Assembly: GCF_001522545.3 (NCBI RefSeq)
Contig: NC_031773.1
Coordinates: forward strand, 19,416,302-19,480,301
Length of the DNA: 64,000 nt
Reading direction: 5' to 3'
Source: Parus major
Lineage: Eukaryota > Chordata > Aves > Passeriformes > Paridae
The notes under the pieces are model-generated. The model was given only the letters and a program-made list of their open reading frames with translations, was not told where the DNA came from and did no database searches. Within the stretch, counting starts at the first letter, position 1. The number at the start of each line of letters is the position of its first letter. A program made the position numbers and the translations under genes. Of the stretch, positions 25,960 to 37,958 are shown in pieces.

Positions 25960-28900
25960 TTTTCCTATTTTGTATTTTAAAAGTGTTTGAAATATGTTAA
26001 AATATGTGAAGTTTAAGTTGAGTTTTGAATAGGAAATTTTTAAAAATATCTGTATAGTTCTAGGAATTGAAAAACTTTTCTTCTCAGACTTTTTCTAATT
26101 GGTCTTGCCGTCTTGTAGTTTTTTTTTATTTTGTTTTGCTGGGGTTTTTGTGTATCATTGTAAAGAGGCATAACCCCAAAAAAGTTGCATCAAGGGACAA
26201 TTCAGTAAATCACAAATCCACATCCATCAGTTGCTGGAGAACAGCAGACAGTTAAACTGCTTCATTTCACTGTCTCTGCTTCTACATTCTCAATTTTCTT
26301 TTTTGAAATGGCTGAGAAAATTGATCTAATCCTTGGCTTCCTCTTTGAATTGCTTCCTAAACTGATATCACACTATTACAGAGAAGCCGCAGGTTTTGTG
26401 ATGCTCTCTGCAAACTAACTCATGCATCACTGCTACCATACAGCTATTAGAAAACTCAGCTCCCCCACCATAAACATATATCATGCCCTTAAGTTTCAGT
26501 AACAGAAGATGATGATCTGCATTATTTGTTCAGAGAGATCAAACTCTATAATGTGTGAGGAAAACAGCTGAATAATCGGGAAGACTTCAATAGGAGCAAC
26601 ATATGCTCCTGGTGCTTCCTGCTGAGCCTGCTGAAATGGCTTAGTTACAGATGCTGGCTTTCTGTGGAAAAAACTTGCTGCAAAGGTGGGGAGTTCTAAC
26701 CAGTCCTGACAAAGAGAGGATCATCATGCCTGAGCTGAAGAGTGAGGGCCCAAATTACTGTGTTTGAGTTGTGATTGGGATTGGCCCACAGGAACAATCA
26801 ATTGAACATAATATTTATCTTTGACTTTGCTTCCAAGTGCAGCTTAAGTAAAACTATGAGAGCCAAGTAATGGGGATAAATACTTTAGCAGTAAGAAAAA
26901 AATGTGAATTGCAACTATGAAATAAAAATATATTACTAGACATCAAAAATCTCTTGATTCCAAATTCATACCCACAGAATTGACAATACCACCTGCTTCA
27001 CCTTCTTCCCCCTCAAACAAGTAGCCCCAGTCACATTCCTATCCACTTAGATCCATCTCACCTTCCTACCACAATGCTCCTTATCTTTCTCTGTCATAGC
27101 TGAGTTACACCATCCTGAACAGGATACACATTTTTTCCTGCAGCATAAGAAATACAGGATGAAAAGGGGAAGTGATGTGCAGGTATGGAGGCAATACCTC
27201 CAGCAACAGTCCAGCTTGTCACTCTTGCTCAGGAGCTGCAAGAGTACCTGTAGCAACTCTTTCACATTTACAGGCTTTATGGGATCATTCCTGTGGCTTC
27301 AATGTTCCCAAAAGAGGTTTCCAATGGATTGATCCGGGAACAGCTGACATTTCCTGGGCTAGTGTCATTGCTCTCCTTGAGCTTCTCAAGCCCAGGATGA
27401 AAGCTTTAGTACTTACGTCTACACATTTTCTTCATTGGTTGGACAAAGTCTTGACATCCTGCTGATGTCAGGTTTGCACTTTTCAACAGTTTGATTGGGA
27501 GACCTGCTGGAAAACACCATGGCACATTTCCCTGGATTTCTGTTGTTTGGGAGATCAGGAAGAGATGGTCAGGAACTGGTGAACCTGGTTCTCGTCTCAG
27601 TTCTTGACACATGGTCAGACCATGGGTCTGACAGCTGCAGGTTTGAGAACTGGGAATATCTTCTCATTCTTTTTTTAAAATGACAGAGTTTAAGCAATTT
27701 TTCCAGAGAAAAAACTGTGTGATAAGAAATTGAAGTAGTCATTAAGGAAGCATTAAAACATTTATTTCATGAGGCACAAATTTTTATGTTCCTTCAAGTC
27801 ACCAGTGTGTGTAGAAACATGCCTTGTAGAGCTGAGAGTCAAGCTATAAATGAAACAATTATTACTTGGCATACAAGTCTGAAGAAAAATTATAATTATG
27901 TCTTTCATTCAAGTAATATTATATCTGTAGGAGCTGACCATACTTATGGCTTAGACAATATGTATCATTTTGTTGCTATACATTAACATCTATTTAGATC
28001 AGTGCAGTGTAAGTTGATGAGTTCTTGCCATCCTTAGAAATTGTTTAGATGTTTGAGAATTCCAGAAAAACAAAATGAAAAGTTAAGAAGAGCACATAAT
28101 CCCATTTGCTGTGTTTTTTAGTTAAGCAGCAGAGACTCCTCTTGCCTATTGCCTTCTGGGTTTGACTGGTTTTAAATATGGTAATTCTGTGATGGCCCTT
28201 ACCCATTTGTATGCATAAAAACACATTCAGTCCTCAAAAAATGAGTTTTTTCCTCCATAATTTATATGATAAATTAGTTTATAGTAATGTATCTATGAAG
28301 AGTAAAGGTAAAATCTTATGTCATGGAACAAATTTATGCAAAAATATTTTATATGCACTTAAACTATAGTATAACATAAGGAAGAATAAAACTCTATTTT
28401 TTTCCTTTTAAAAATCTGTGTCACTTAGTAGAATATACCTTCTTAGGTGTTTGAAACCTTTAGTGTTTTATTACATAAAATATTTCCACTCTGTTTTTCC
28501 ACCAACTCCCCACCCCTCAGCGTACACATATATCCATTTATGTGATGGGAATTACATTTATCTTGTCAATAAAAGTGGATCTCCTTTTAACTCCTCCTGT
28601 CCTGACCATCCTGTTTAGAGAATGTGGAAGCTCTGAGGGTGCATCCAGGTTACTGGCAGCTCTGTGTCTGCAGCAGTTCTGTAAACTCTGTCCTTCACTT
28701 GTCCCACAGTCCTTAACAAGGCAGGAACAATTAAAGTGGAAAGCATGAACTCTACCCATCATTTCCTGTTGGAAGGTAGTTCTCAAATGAAAAAGTCAGT
28801 AAATTTGTAAACTAATTAAGCTTCATGTTTTCCATCCTTCATGTCTTCTTTTATGTCTGGGCAATACACTGCAACTAATTGTGTAAATTTCAGCATGTTC

Positions 28901-30356
28901 AAGGAAAGATTTTTCCTGTTTATTTATTTGCAGTACAGTTGCGTTATTCACTCATTATTTGTAATTAATTAGTGGGCATGTCTTAAAAAGTGTCTGTAAA
29001 GCTACTTGTACAAATCACAAAAACGATCTCTGCTTTCCTTTTCAAATGGGTTTTATCTTTTCAAGAAGTAGTGATTTTATTTTTCTGTAACTAATCCTTG
29101 AGGAGAAATAACAGCACACCATGATTTTTCAAGGCTATCTATCGCTTCCAGTGCTCAGGGGGTGTTTAAAGCACAAACCACTACTGCTTGTCAGATTAAA
29201 GATTCGTTCATATATTATTACTGTAGTGCAAGATGGAGGTACTGAAGTGCAGCAGACAAACAGAAGAAAGGCTTCTGAGCATGATCCCTAGATAGAGAGT
29301 TAATTTTTTTAAAAAAAATATGCATAAACTTTTTCCCCATTTCTAAATAACCTTAAATAATATTATTGGATTATTTTCAAATTGAATGAGTTGGTAACCT
29401 GGTAGATAACCTAGGTGTCTGTTCTTCTCTTTACTGAAGTAATAGAAACTGTACAGTTGATTTCAGCAGGGCAAATTTCATATCAAGATTTGCCGATCAT
29501 ATTTTCCCTGGAAAATGAAGATTTGAGCCTTTGAAATCAGCATCTGAATTTCTATATAGGACATGGGATTTCATGTTGGTTCTATACTTTAAATATATTT
29601 TTTCTGAGCTTTATTTTTAACAATTCCACTAAGTAATATCACCTATTAATGCAAAACTTCCCTTTTACTTGTACATAGATGATGAATTTGGGCAATTCCT
29701 GCAGAATAAAAATTATATGATGTATCGATTTGCTCTGTGTTCCCTCTGAAGGATAAATGTCCTGTAGGAAACAACAAAGAGTACCTGGTTCTCAATATGA
29801 AGCATAATTCACTAGTAAATACATGAAAATGTCTTAGAATAAGCACTTTTCACTATGGAGACAGATGGTCACATCACTTGGCAAGCATTCAGCTTTTTTC
29901 CCTGAGATGTTTAAATAATGTTTATCAAACAATAGACAGGGATAAAAATCAAGATAGCCTTAAATTTACCTAAAAGAGAACGGCAGGCTGCTCTAGAACT
30001 GTCCTATAAATAACAATAAACAAGTCTTGAATGAAAATCAATAAGGTGAGAAGAGAATTTTTCTACTGGATTATAGAAATACATATATCTACATATCTTT
30101 TTCTTGTAATGAAATGGTCTGTCCTCTTTCCTAGCCCAGCAATCAACATACTGTTTACATACCTGGCAGAGTGTGCAATGATTAGAGGCAAAACCAGATG
30201 GCCATATTTTTTCCTTGTCTTATTTATTTAGGTGATGGATAGACGAATCCCAACTTTACCTGTCAATCCAGCTGTAATTACTTACGTTCCAGTGTGAATT
30301 TCTGCATGCAAGTGCTCATGCAGGTACACACTCGTGCACACACAAATAGAAGTAAA

Positions 30357-30377
30357 CTCTTTCTCTTTCTTCTGCAG
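30357..30377 (+). other. GRM8: Splice acceptor and polypyrimidine tract of the GRM8 exon
   Basis: A nearly uninterrupted pyrimidine run ending in TTCTTCTGCAG stands directly before the first exon base. The AG at 30376-30377 leaves the frame with two bases completing a split glycine codon, which agrees with the protein match. No single branch point can be assigned; the purine-rich AAATAGAAGTAAAC just upstream is one possible location. Confidence 0.93.
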
Positions 30378-30578
30378 GCTTAGAAAGAATTGCGAGAGAT
30401 TCAGCCTATGAACAAGAGGGAAAAGTTCAGTTTGTCATTGATGCAGTATATTCCATGGCCTATGCCCTGCACAACATGCATAAAGATCTCTGTCCTGGAT
30501 ATATTGGGCTGTGCCCTAGGATGAGCACAACTGACGGTAAAGAACTACTCAGCTATATCCGGGCAGTAAATTTTAATG
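30378..30578 (+). CDS. GRM8: Internal coding exon of metabotropic glutamate receptor 8 (partial gene)
   Basis: This 201-base exon encodes 66 complete codons plus a split glycine codon at each end (two bases at the start, one at the end). Residues visible include [20 protein letters not shown] near the start, then [24 protein letters not shown] and [15 protein letters not shown]. In the group III mGluR family this segment belongs to the extracellular Venus-flytrap domain that binds glutamate. The receptor is a presynaptic class C GPCR coupled to Gi/o. Two cysteines (exon residues 39 and 46) and the DGKELL segment typical of mGluR8 are intact, and there is no stop or frameshift. From memory, mGluR8 has almost the same text here, while mGluR4 and mGluR7 differ at many positions (for example around [20 protein letters not shown]). 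Relative to the mammalian protein as I recall it, S-to-A (DSAYEQ), I-to-T (MSTTDG) and G-to-S (LLSYI) are changed. The exon number was not determined. The rest of the gene lies outside the window. Confidence 0.95.
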
Positions 30579-30584
30579 GTAAGT
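30579..30584 (+). other. GRM8: Splice donor of the GRM8 exon (GTAAGT)
   Basis: The exon ends ...TTTTAATG and is followed by a full consensus GTAAGT. Protein similarity to GRM8 stops exactly here, leaving one base of a split glycine codon for the next exon. In the family the following exon resumes with a Gly-Ser-like segment; I could not find it in the remaining 33 kb. Confidence 0.93.
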
Positions 30585-30755
30585 TACATGTACTCTTTTT
30601 TTGCCCCTCTCTTCTTTAAATGTTCCATAAGTGACAAGTTGGGTTTTTATTCTTTATATAGGATACTTTAAGGCACAGTGGAAAACGGGATTAGAAGCAG
30701 TTCTCATTTAATCAGAACTGTGAGTTTTTCCACCTGCTCTGAAACCTCCAGTGTA

Positions 30756-30785
30756 TTTTTCATCTTAACATTTTTCATCTTAACA
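30756..30785 (+). repeat. Perfect 15-bp tandem duplication
   Basis: TTTTTCATCTTAACA is present twice head to tail, about 180 bases after the GRM8 exon donor. Confidence 0.93.
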
Positions 30786-32535
30786 TTAAGCTTCTCCCAA
30801 AAGAGGCAGATGTTAAAAATATAAATCTGTAGATCAAAATATTCCAGTGAAGAGCTGCTATTATGGACACAAATTGAGGACTTGTAAAATCTTATTGACA
30901 GAGTAAAATAATTTGACAGTGGTTCCTTATGTGCTTGCAAGAGGAAGAATTTAAAAAATACCCTTTGAAAATCTCCTTCTGAAATTAATTAATAATTTCC
31001 TTACATAAGCAAATACTGAAATTACTTTACATATTTAAATTTCAATTAAAACACTCACTAGCAGTTCCAACTTATTTTCTATTTCATTTTTTTTGACTCA
31101 GAAATTTAATGAGCTTTAAATCAACTAAAAAATATAATTTTAAACGACACAGCATAATGGTCTATGGAGCTGGGATCTGCCTGCTGGGGAAATGTAGTTA
31201 CAGGTGCTTATGCTGTTAACAGTAGAAGCCAATAACAAACAGGATTAATTGATAAATGTAAATTTGAAATGTGTAGCACATATTTGATGGTGAAATAAAT
31301 TTTCCAAACCCCTAAATTATTTAATTAGAAATCATAATTATTATAGAAAATATTTGCTATTATTTTACATAGAAATAGATTGATGCACTTTGTTCTGTTC
31401 TGGTTGGGTTTTTTTTCCTTACTTGGTATTAATTCGTGTACAACATGTGCCTTCTAACTATGCAGAGAGAAGCATTCTTTATCACAATTTATTCCAATGA
31501 CCTCAGCTGCAAGCACTTTTGAAAAAAAGCACAAGGTCATTTCGAATTTAACTTCTGAGTGGAAGCTTTTTTTGCTTTAGGTAATAACACCAGACCATTT
31601 GGTTGATACAAATGTTGGTTATAGTTCACAGTTTTCCCTTCCTATGCAATTTTCATGAAAAGGGAATCCCTGCCTCCAGGAATATAAAGTTAAAAGTCTA
31701 AATGATTCTTTAGTGATTTTAAAGAACACCTGGAAAATAGTATGTTGCTGGAAAATGGGAACTATTGTGATGATGGCAAAGGTAGGCAGTATATTGTAAG
31801 GTTTGCAGTGATAATTAGCTACACTTCCAGTTGATGTTTTTCTGGGTCTGTGTTGTTAAAGCACAAAGTGATCTATTTTCATTTGGTGAGTATGAAAGTT
31901 TAGCATAATAAGATAAGCTGTACATTTTTATATGAAAGCTTCCACTCCCTAGATAATTATATTTCATCAATACCTGTCATAATTTCTGTTGCTGACTCTA
32001 AGTATGGCAATAAATGGAGATGAAAGCACTCTGGACACTAATGAAAATGTATTTGATTTTGAAAAAGTGATTTACTGAGAAAGAGGGGAAAAAAAGAAGG
32101 AAGAGAAAAGAAACATTTATTTGAGCTTAGCTTCCTTTCCCATGGGATATGTTAAATATTCCCTGTACTAGGCTATTCCCCATTATGTACCAGTGTGCCA
32201 ATTTTTTGGGTGTGCTGTATGCCCAAATGTTTTATTTTCTTAGTTATGCATTCAGAGGCATAAGAAGATTGTCTTAAGCACTTTGCCTTTACCCATTAAT
32301 CCAAAATTCCTGTTCTTCAGGGCAGCACTACTGCTGTGTCTGAGAGAGGTGAATATTTTACATAGATTACAATCACATAGATTGGCCTGGGAGTAAACAG
32401 TAATGCTGTGTTTCACTTTTCATGTGCATCCTAGCCTTGATCAGTAATAATGCCATATATTAAAAATAAACTGATAAATGAAAGGAAAACCCTGCCTTTC
32501 TTAATTATTCAAGATACCATTTTTCTACCCTAGCA

Positions 32536-32690
32536 GTCACAGGATCACAGCCCATCTGAAGCTGTCAAGGACCTCCACCTACTCCAACCCTCTGCCTAGT
32601 TCAGGATCAGCGTAATCAGGCTATTTAGGACCATGCCCAACCAGGTTTTAAATATCTACAGGGGTGGAAAATCCCCCAGAATTCTCTCTG
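32536..32690 (-). mobile_element. CR1 LINE fragment, minus strand
   Basis: It begins TCACAGGATCACAGCCCATC and continues with AAGGACCTCCACCTACTCCA and ACCCTCTGCCTAGTTCAGGA, then a CCAACCAGGTTTTAAATATC block and a GGGGTGGAAAATCCCCCAGA block. This is the reverse complement of a diverged CR1 3' end. An A-rich run lies just downstream at 32724-32750. Confidence 0.82.
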
Positions 32691-32723
32691 AGTAGTTAAT
32701 TACAATATATAATCATATTCACA

Positions 32724-32750
32724 GAAAAAAAAGAAAAAAAGAAAAAAATC
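32724..32750 (+). repeat. A-rich tract, A7-8 runs separated by G
   Basis: Runs of seven or eight A separated by single G, about 35 bases after the minus-strand CR1 fragment. Confidence 0.85.
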
Positions 32751-34790
32751 AAGAAGTAAATGGTGTCTTTGAGAAAGGCAGTTTTTCCTTTTCTTGAGTA
32801 TTAATTTCTCCACATGATCCTACATGCATGTTAAAGCAACTTCTCACCTCACTTAAATCAGTATATCTCTTTTCACTCATGTAGTAGTGAGTAGGTTCAG
32901 GTCCAGTTAATATGCTTACACATTCAACTTAGTGGTTTTCACTTCACAAAGTGTGATTTGTATTCTGAAGGACCTCTGGATGTCTTATGGAGGGTTTTTA
33001 TAAGGGTAAGAAAACACACATACTTCTGTTTATTGGAATAACTGATTTGCTTTTAATTGTAAGAATCACTCTGAAGAGTATTTATTTTTTGTTTACTTTG
33101 TTTATTTTAATTTACAAATTATGAACATTTTCATCCCTGAAGGATTCATCTGTGTAATATTCCATGACACCTTCATGACTGAAGGGTGATCATAACCACC
33201 AGCGCACGTTGAACTGACGTGATTGATAAGACATTTGTTTCTGATTAGATATTCTTTCACTTGTATGCTAAATGCAGAAAATCTCACAGTTCATCATGAT
33301 TTTAAATGGAATAGAACTTGATTGGTAATAGAAATAAGTTTATTTGTACACAAGATATGAGTTACTGCTTACTGTAGATTTATGTTTTACCGTTGTCTGT
33401 GTTTTTCATAGGAGAGCTAGGAAAGAATGGTCTCTAGACTCAATTAGTTTTCATTTATAATGGGCATTTTAAAATTAATTTAATAGGAAGAGAACTTTTT
33501 AACATATAACTAATACAATTTATTACTGTGTACATCTAAGGTGTTTTTAAATGAAAACAGAAAAGCGGTGTTCTGAGATATGGCACACTTTAGTACCTTG
33601 GGTTCTAGATGCTTACTTTTAGTAGAACATAACCAGCCCCTCTGTTTCTTTGATCAATGAATATTTAGACCTTTTGAAAGTTTCATGGTTCTATTTATCT
33701 TTCTTTTACCCAGGCAAAAAGTGAATATTTCATTTAAGATGCTCTTATTTTAATAAGTTGCCACATTTGAAAGATTTTTCCTATCACTCTTTGTATCCAA
33801 ATGAGATTATCTATGCAAAACTGTTGTTTTGTATTTAAAGTTTTGTAAAGAGAACAGTTTTTCTGTTAATTAGGTTCATAGATGGTGATATGCACAATAG
33901 TGTAATTGTGTCATGATTCAATATGTTCTCCCATCACATTACTCTAGTGTTCTCATTCTATTTAACTTCATTATTCTGTCTACAAAACAAGTAGGTGTTT
34001 TATAAGAGTTTTTACCTCAGCATGTGCTGAGTGCTTTGTGAGAAGTGTTCTGTTGAATTCAACATAAGTGCTCATCAGTTAACAGGAACAGGACTTGAGC
34101 ATGCATTTGCAGTGGATGGAAGTGTTTCAAAGGTGGTTTTGTTTTGATTTTAAGAAAAAGATTTATCTTTGTGCTTCCTTCCAGGCAAAGAATTGCAGCA
34201 TGCATACAGTGCTATTTCTTGGATGGGGAAAAACTCTTCCTGCTCTCTTATGTGTGTCTCTTTCTCCTCCCAAACTCTCTTTATGGGTAGTGTAGGGTAG
34301 CTGTTTTTTGCCTACCTTTAGTCATACATTTGTATTTATATTTAAGTTTACACATTTTAGAACTTTTAGGGATAAATGTTAACTCTGTAACAAAATGTAT
34401 TTACAGATATTACAATATGAGTTTTACACTTATGAAGGTAAGGGCAGCATTTGACCTCTACTCACATACTTGAAAACAGGTATCTTATTTGCTTTGGTGT
34501 GCTATTTATCCTGGGGTGTAATAGGGATACTTGGTAATTTGATTTTTTTTTATGCAAGCAGGCTTTATTGAGAATGGAGCAGAAAATAGGTGGAAGCACT
34601 GACCCCCCTCTGCCATCAATGCTTAGATAAATACTGTCTGATTATTCAGGAGGTCACTGTAACATCACTTAACCCTCCTGATGAATACTTGAAATATATT
34701 CTAAGTGTGCAACCTTTTCTTTAGTCTTCCCTGGACAAAGTACAGCAACTATGTTGCTTTCTTGGATTTTGTGACAATTCTACAACAACA

Positions 34791-34954
34791 CTGGAACAGG
34801 CTACTTAAAATGTCATGGAATCTCCTTCCTTGGAGACACTCAAAACCTGCCTGGACACAGTCAGCCTGCTCTAGCTGAGCCTGCTCTTAGTGGGGTTGAA
34901 CTTAGGTGATTTCCAGAGTTCCCTGTCCACCTCAATCTTGCTGTGATTCTATAA
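34791..34954 (+). mobile_element. CR1 LINE fragment, plus strand
   Basis: The block CTGGAACAGGCTACTTAAAA, then TCTCCTTCCTTGGAGACACT, CAAAACCTGCCTGGACACAG, a GGGGTTGAACTTAGGTGATT block and the end CTTGCTGTGATTCTATAA follow the last ~165 bases of an avian CR1 in order. It is 5'-truncated and diverged. It lies about 4.2 kb after the GRM8 exon. Confidence 0.88.
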
Positions 34955-36960
34955 CATCATCTGGACTCAAAAGAAAGAAAAATATTATTGCCTAAACCTG
35001 CTTTACAATGTTTTACTTTATCCTTCTGGAACTAATTTCATAGTCTGAGTGGATGAGAAAGCCTTGCTGTTATTTGTTTTTTAGATATGTTAATTTAATG
35101 CCTTTGAGAAAAGATTAGTTTTGGCTGAGCACACAGAGACACACTGCAGCATTAACCCCATTTAAAAAGGGAACATCAAAAAATTTCTTCCTGAAAGGGC
35201 AGAATAATACCAGAGAATGAGAATAAAAGAACAGAAGCTAGCAGGCTAACTCAAAATAAGGTGTCGACTAAAATAAAAATTAATGATCACTCTACATTGT
35301 AATATTTTTTTTTCTGAGAAAATAGCATCTATACAGAACATTTAAAGAAACCCCAGAAGAATGAGATTTCTCATAAAGAATTTTGAACCCTCTAGAGAAT
35401 CATTATCGTGGAATCAGCCGTTTACAAAATTAATCTTCTGCTATCTTTTGAAGTTGCTAAGACATCAATCTATGCAAAACTCTCCTGACTTAATATTCAG
35501 CTCAGACTGTTTTAAATGTTTTCTTCAAGAAAGCTGACACCTCTCTATTCTTTCACTGAGTACAAAATTTGCATTCTCAAATCATTATTTATCATTAAAA
35601 CAGAAGCTTTAAAATGGTGCACTTTCAGGCTGATAAGTTTTGACATTTTTTGAGGAATCAAGCACAATAAAATGAAACGTCCCACTTAAAATGTACTGGT
35701 GCTATGCTCCTCACTCAGGTTTTTAAAATTGCTCCTCTCAAGTCTACAACTACCCATAGGGAAAAAAACACCCTTTTAAAAATGGTTTAAATTTGGCATG
35801 TCTTGCATTTTTTTTGCAAGTTGTGAGTTCTTACAGGCAGCTCATGAATTAAAAGTTTTTACTGTCAGAAATACTTAGGATCATAGGATGCCACTGGTAC
35901 CATATTCTGAAAGGGTCAAAAAACTGTCTAAGTATAATGTGAGATAATAGCAGATGAGTAGATCAGATATGGACAAATAAGATTAACAATGAGATGGGAA
36001 GGGTTGAACTCTGCTGACCTGGCTAGGACTCACTGTGGTAGCAAATCTAGTTTCACTAATCTGTACTGTGCTAAAAAAAAAATAGATACAGCTTTCAGCT
36101 GCAGGAGTGGGAGTGGCAGGGGGAATGTCTGCTGGAATTTTATGAAGAGCCGTGATGTTTTTTTCTGTCACACCTACATCACATGTCATAATTCTGTGTG
36201 ATTTTTTTAGAAATCTTGGTGGTACAGAGAAATGTCTGAAAACATGGCTAAAGCTTAAAAAACATAGACCTGAATTCATAAAATTCAATTCAAAATTATT
36301 TTAATATACTTTTGCCATAGTTTTGCAGGAGTCTGATTGGTTTGCAAATGTGTTGGGGACTATGGCACACCACTTGTAACAAAAAATCCTGATGTCTAGT
36401 TTCCCAAGCCTTTATGTTAAATGAATTAAAGAGTTGTTACCAGTGTTAATTTATTATTGGGAATTAGCAGGGAATGATTTCAAATAAATTCTGCTTCAGC
36501 ATTCTAATTATTTTAATGGAATTAATCCAGGTGGCTGTACAAGAAACTAAAATTGCAGAGTGATCTGAATCACTCTTAATGGATTTAAGTAATGCACGGC
36601 CATAATGTAAGCAGGCACAGCAAGCAGAGCTTGGAGCTGCTGAGATCCTGAGGTACCTCACGAATCCATGTGATTAAAATCAGCGATTATGAAAATTCTC
36701 TGTGTGAAATTAGAATGTAGAACCTAAAAGCAACTGCAATTTGTAGCTGTGCTTTTGCTTATGGATGGATCTTAAGTACTGATTAATTGAGCAATATATA
36801 TGCTCCACATACAAAATTCATGATGCAGAACTTGACTGAGGTCAATTCTGTTTTGAGAAACAAGGTCTAATTCATAAGGTACTTAAATAATTAATATGTA
36901 AGGATGGTGATAAAGGATTTACTCTCATTACTCAATGAAAATTGATTTGCATCTCCTGAT

Positions 36961-37169
36961 AGGTAAGGATATCCAGAAATACCCTTTCTAATATGATCAA
37001 GCGAAAATCGCAAGCTGTAACAAAGAGGCAGAAAAAATTAACCCTTGCCATTCCAAGCAAAAAAGTACCTGAGTACAAAGAAATTGTGTTTTTTTGCCTT
37101 TTAGTCTGTGTAAGAAATGTCACAGTTTCAGTTCTGCAACATTTTTCAGCCCTTCAGATATCCTTACCT
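36961..37169. repeat. Segment bounded by a perfect 13-bp inverted repeat
   Basis: AGGTAAGGATATC at 36961-36973 is exactly mirrored by GATATCCTTACCT at 37157-37169, with 183 bases between. Weaker complementarity continues inward, for example AAAGAGGCAGAAAAAA on the left against TTTTTTTGCCTTTTA on the right. It could be an old short inverted-repeat transposon (MITE) or simply chance. No clear target-site duplication is seen. Confidence 0.4.
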
Positions 37170-37815
37170 TTATTAATAGGAAGAAAGCCTAACACACATT
37201 TTGAGGAAAACAATACATTGGAAAGCTTCCTAACTTGAATGTTTAAATTTAAAATCTCCTCTGAAATCTATCAATTGAAATGAGAATGTTGGTATAAATT
37301 TATAATTTTCCCACTTGTTGATTTATGACCTGTTTGGTAACGTAACTGTTCTGCAAGCCATCAGGGCAGCTGTGAGGGGAAATGGATTGGTTTTAATACT
37401 TCTGTAACTGAATAATAGGAGCCTTTTTTGTTTTCCTACAACATTTACTTAAAATTGAAATATGACACGTTAGAGAGAATATGGAAGAAAAAAGGAAAAA
37501 AAAGATTTTGTAAATGACGTTTTATAAATAAGCTTCATTTCTAATTAATTGTAAAAAGTGACCTATCTAATAATTGCCTATAAGTGATAAACTCAATAAA
37601 TAGAATTATTCTTTAGGAGGGTCACTGTCAGTGAAATTATCTTGACAAATCCTACATTCTAATATAAAGAGAAAAATAAAAATGTCTTTATATTAAAAGG
37701 AATGGCAGTGAAATAATGTAAGCTAAATACTGTAGCATAGGAATTAGAGTGAGGAGAGAATAATTTTAAAATTACTGACATCATCAGATGGCACTGTTTA
37801 GTTTTTGTGCTCTAG

Positions 37816-37958
37816 GGAGATGTACTCAGCAGTAATCAACCAAGTTCAGGTGTGTAATCAAAGGATTACTGGATTCAAGAGCAAGTTAGATGTGTTAGAC
37901 CCTGTTACCAGATATGATCTTCAGCAAAAATGGGAAGAATCTGAGGAAACCAAGCAAG
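37816..37958 (+). other. Possible cryptic exon in a 134-codon open frame (uncertain)
   Basis: An open frame runs from 37805 to 38209, with its first ATG at 37820. Its first part is charged and helix-like (for example FKSKLDVLDPVTRYDLQQKW and EESEETKQ) and is bounded by an acceptor-like TTTTTGTGCTCTAG and a possible donor AAG/GTATTC. That would give a 143-base exon beginning and ending inside codons. The remainder of the frame is Cys/Ser/aromatic-rich like chance sequence. I do not recognise the protein. It could be a fossil exon, part of a processed pseudogene or chance. It is not a known part of GRM8. Confidence 0.2.

Larger units (their letters stand above)
1..30377 (+). other. GRM8: Upstream intron of GRM8 (inferred), non-coding
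   Basis: I see no exon, RNA gene or promoter in this stretch that I can support. It is AT-rich and mostly unique sequence, interrupted by CR1 copies at 1861-2082 and 19580-20125 and by simple repeats. The open frames on both strands (for example 157-549 minus, 4593-4928 plus, 16663-16983 plus) match no family I know, have skewed composition rich in Ser, Leu, Phe and Cys, and look like chance. Two acceptor-like pyrimidine tracts (ending near 9106 and 25048) are not followed by coding sequence. Assignment to the GRM8 intron is an inference from the single exon at 30.4 kb and the known large introns of this gene. Confidence 0.7.
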
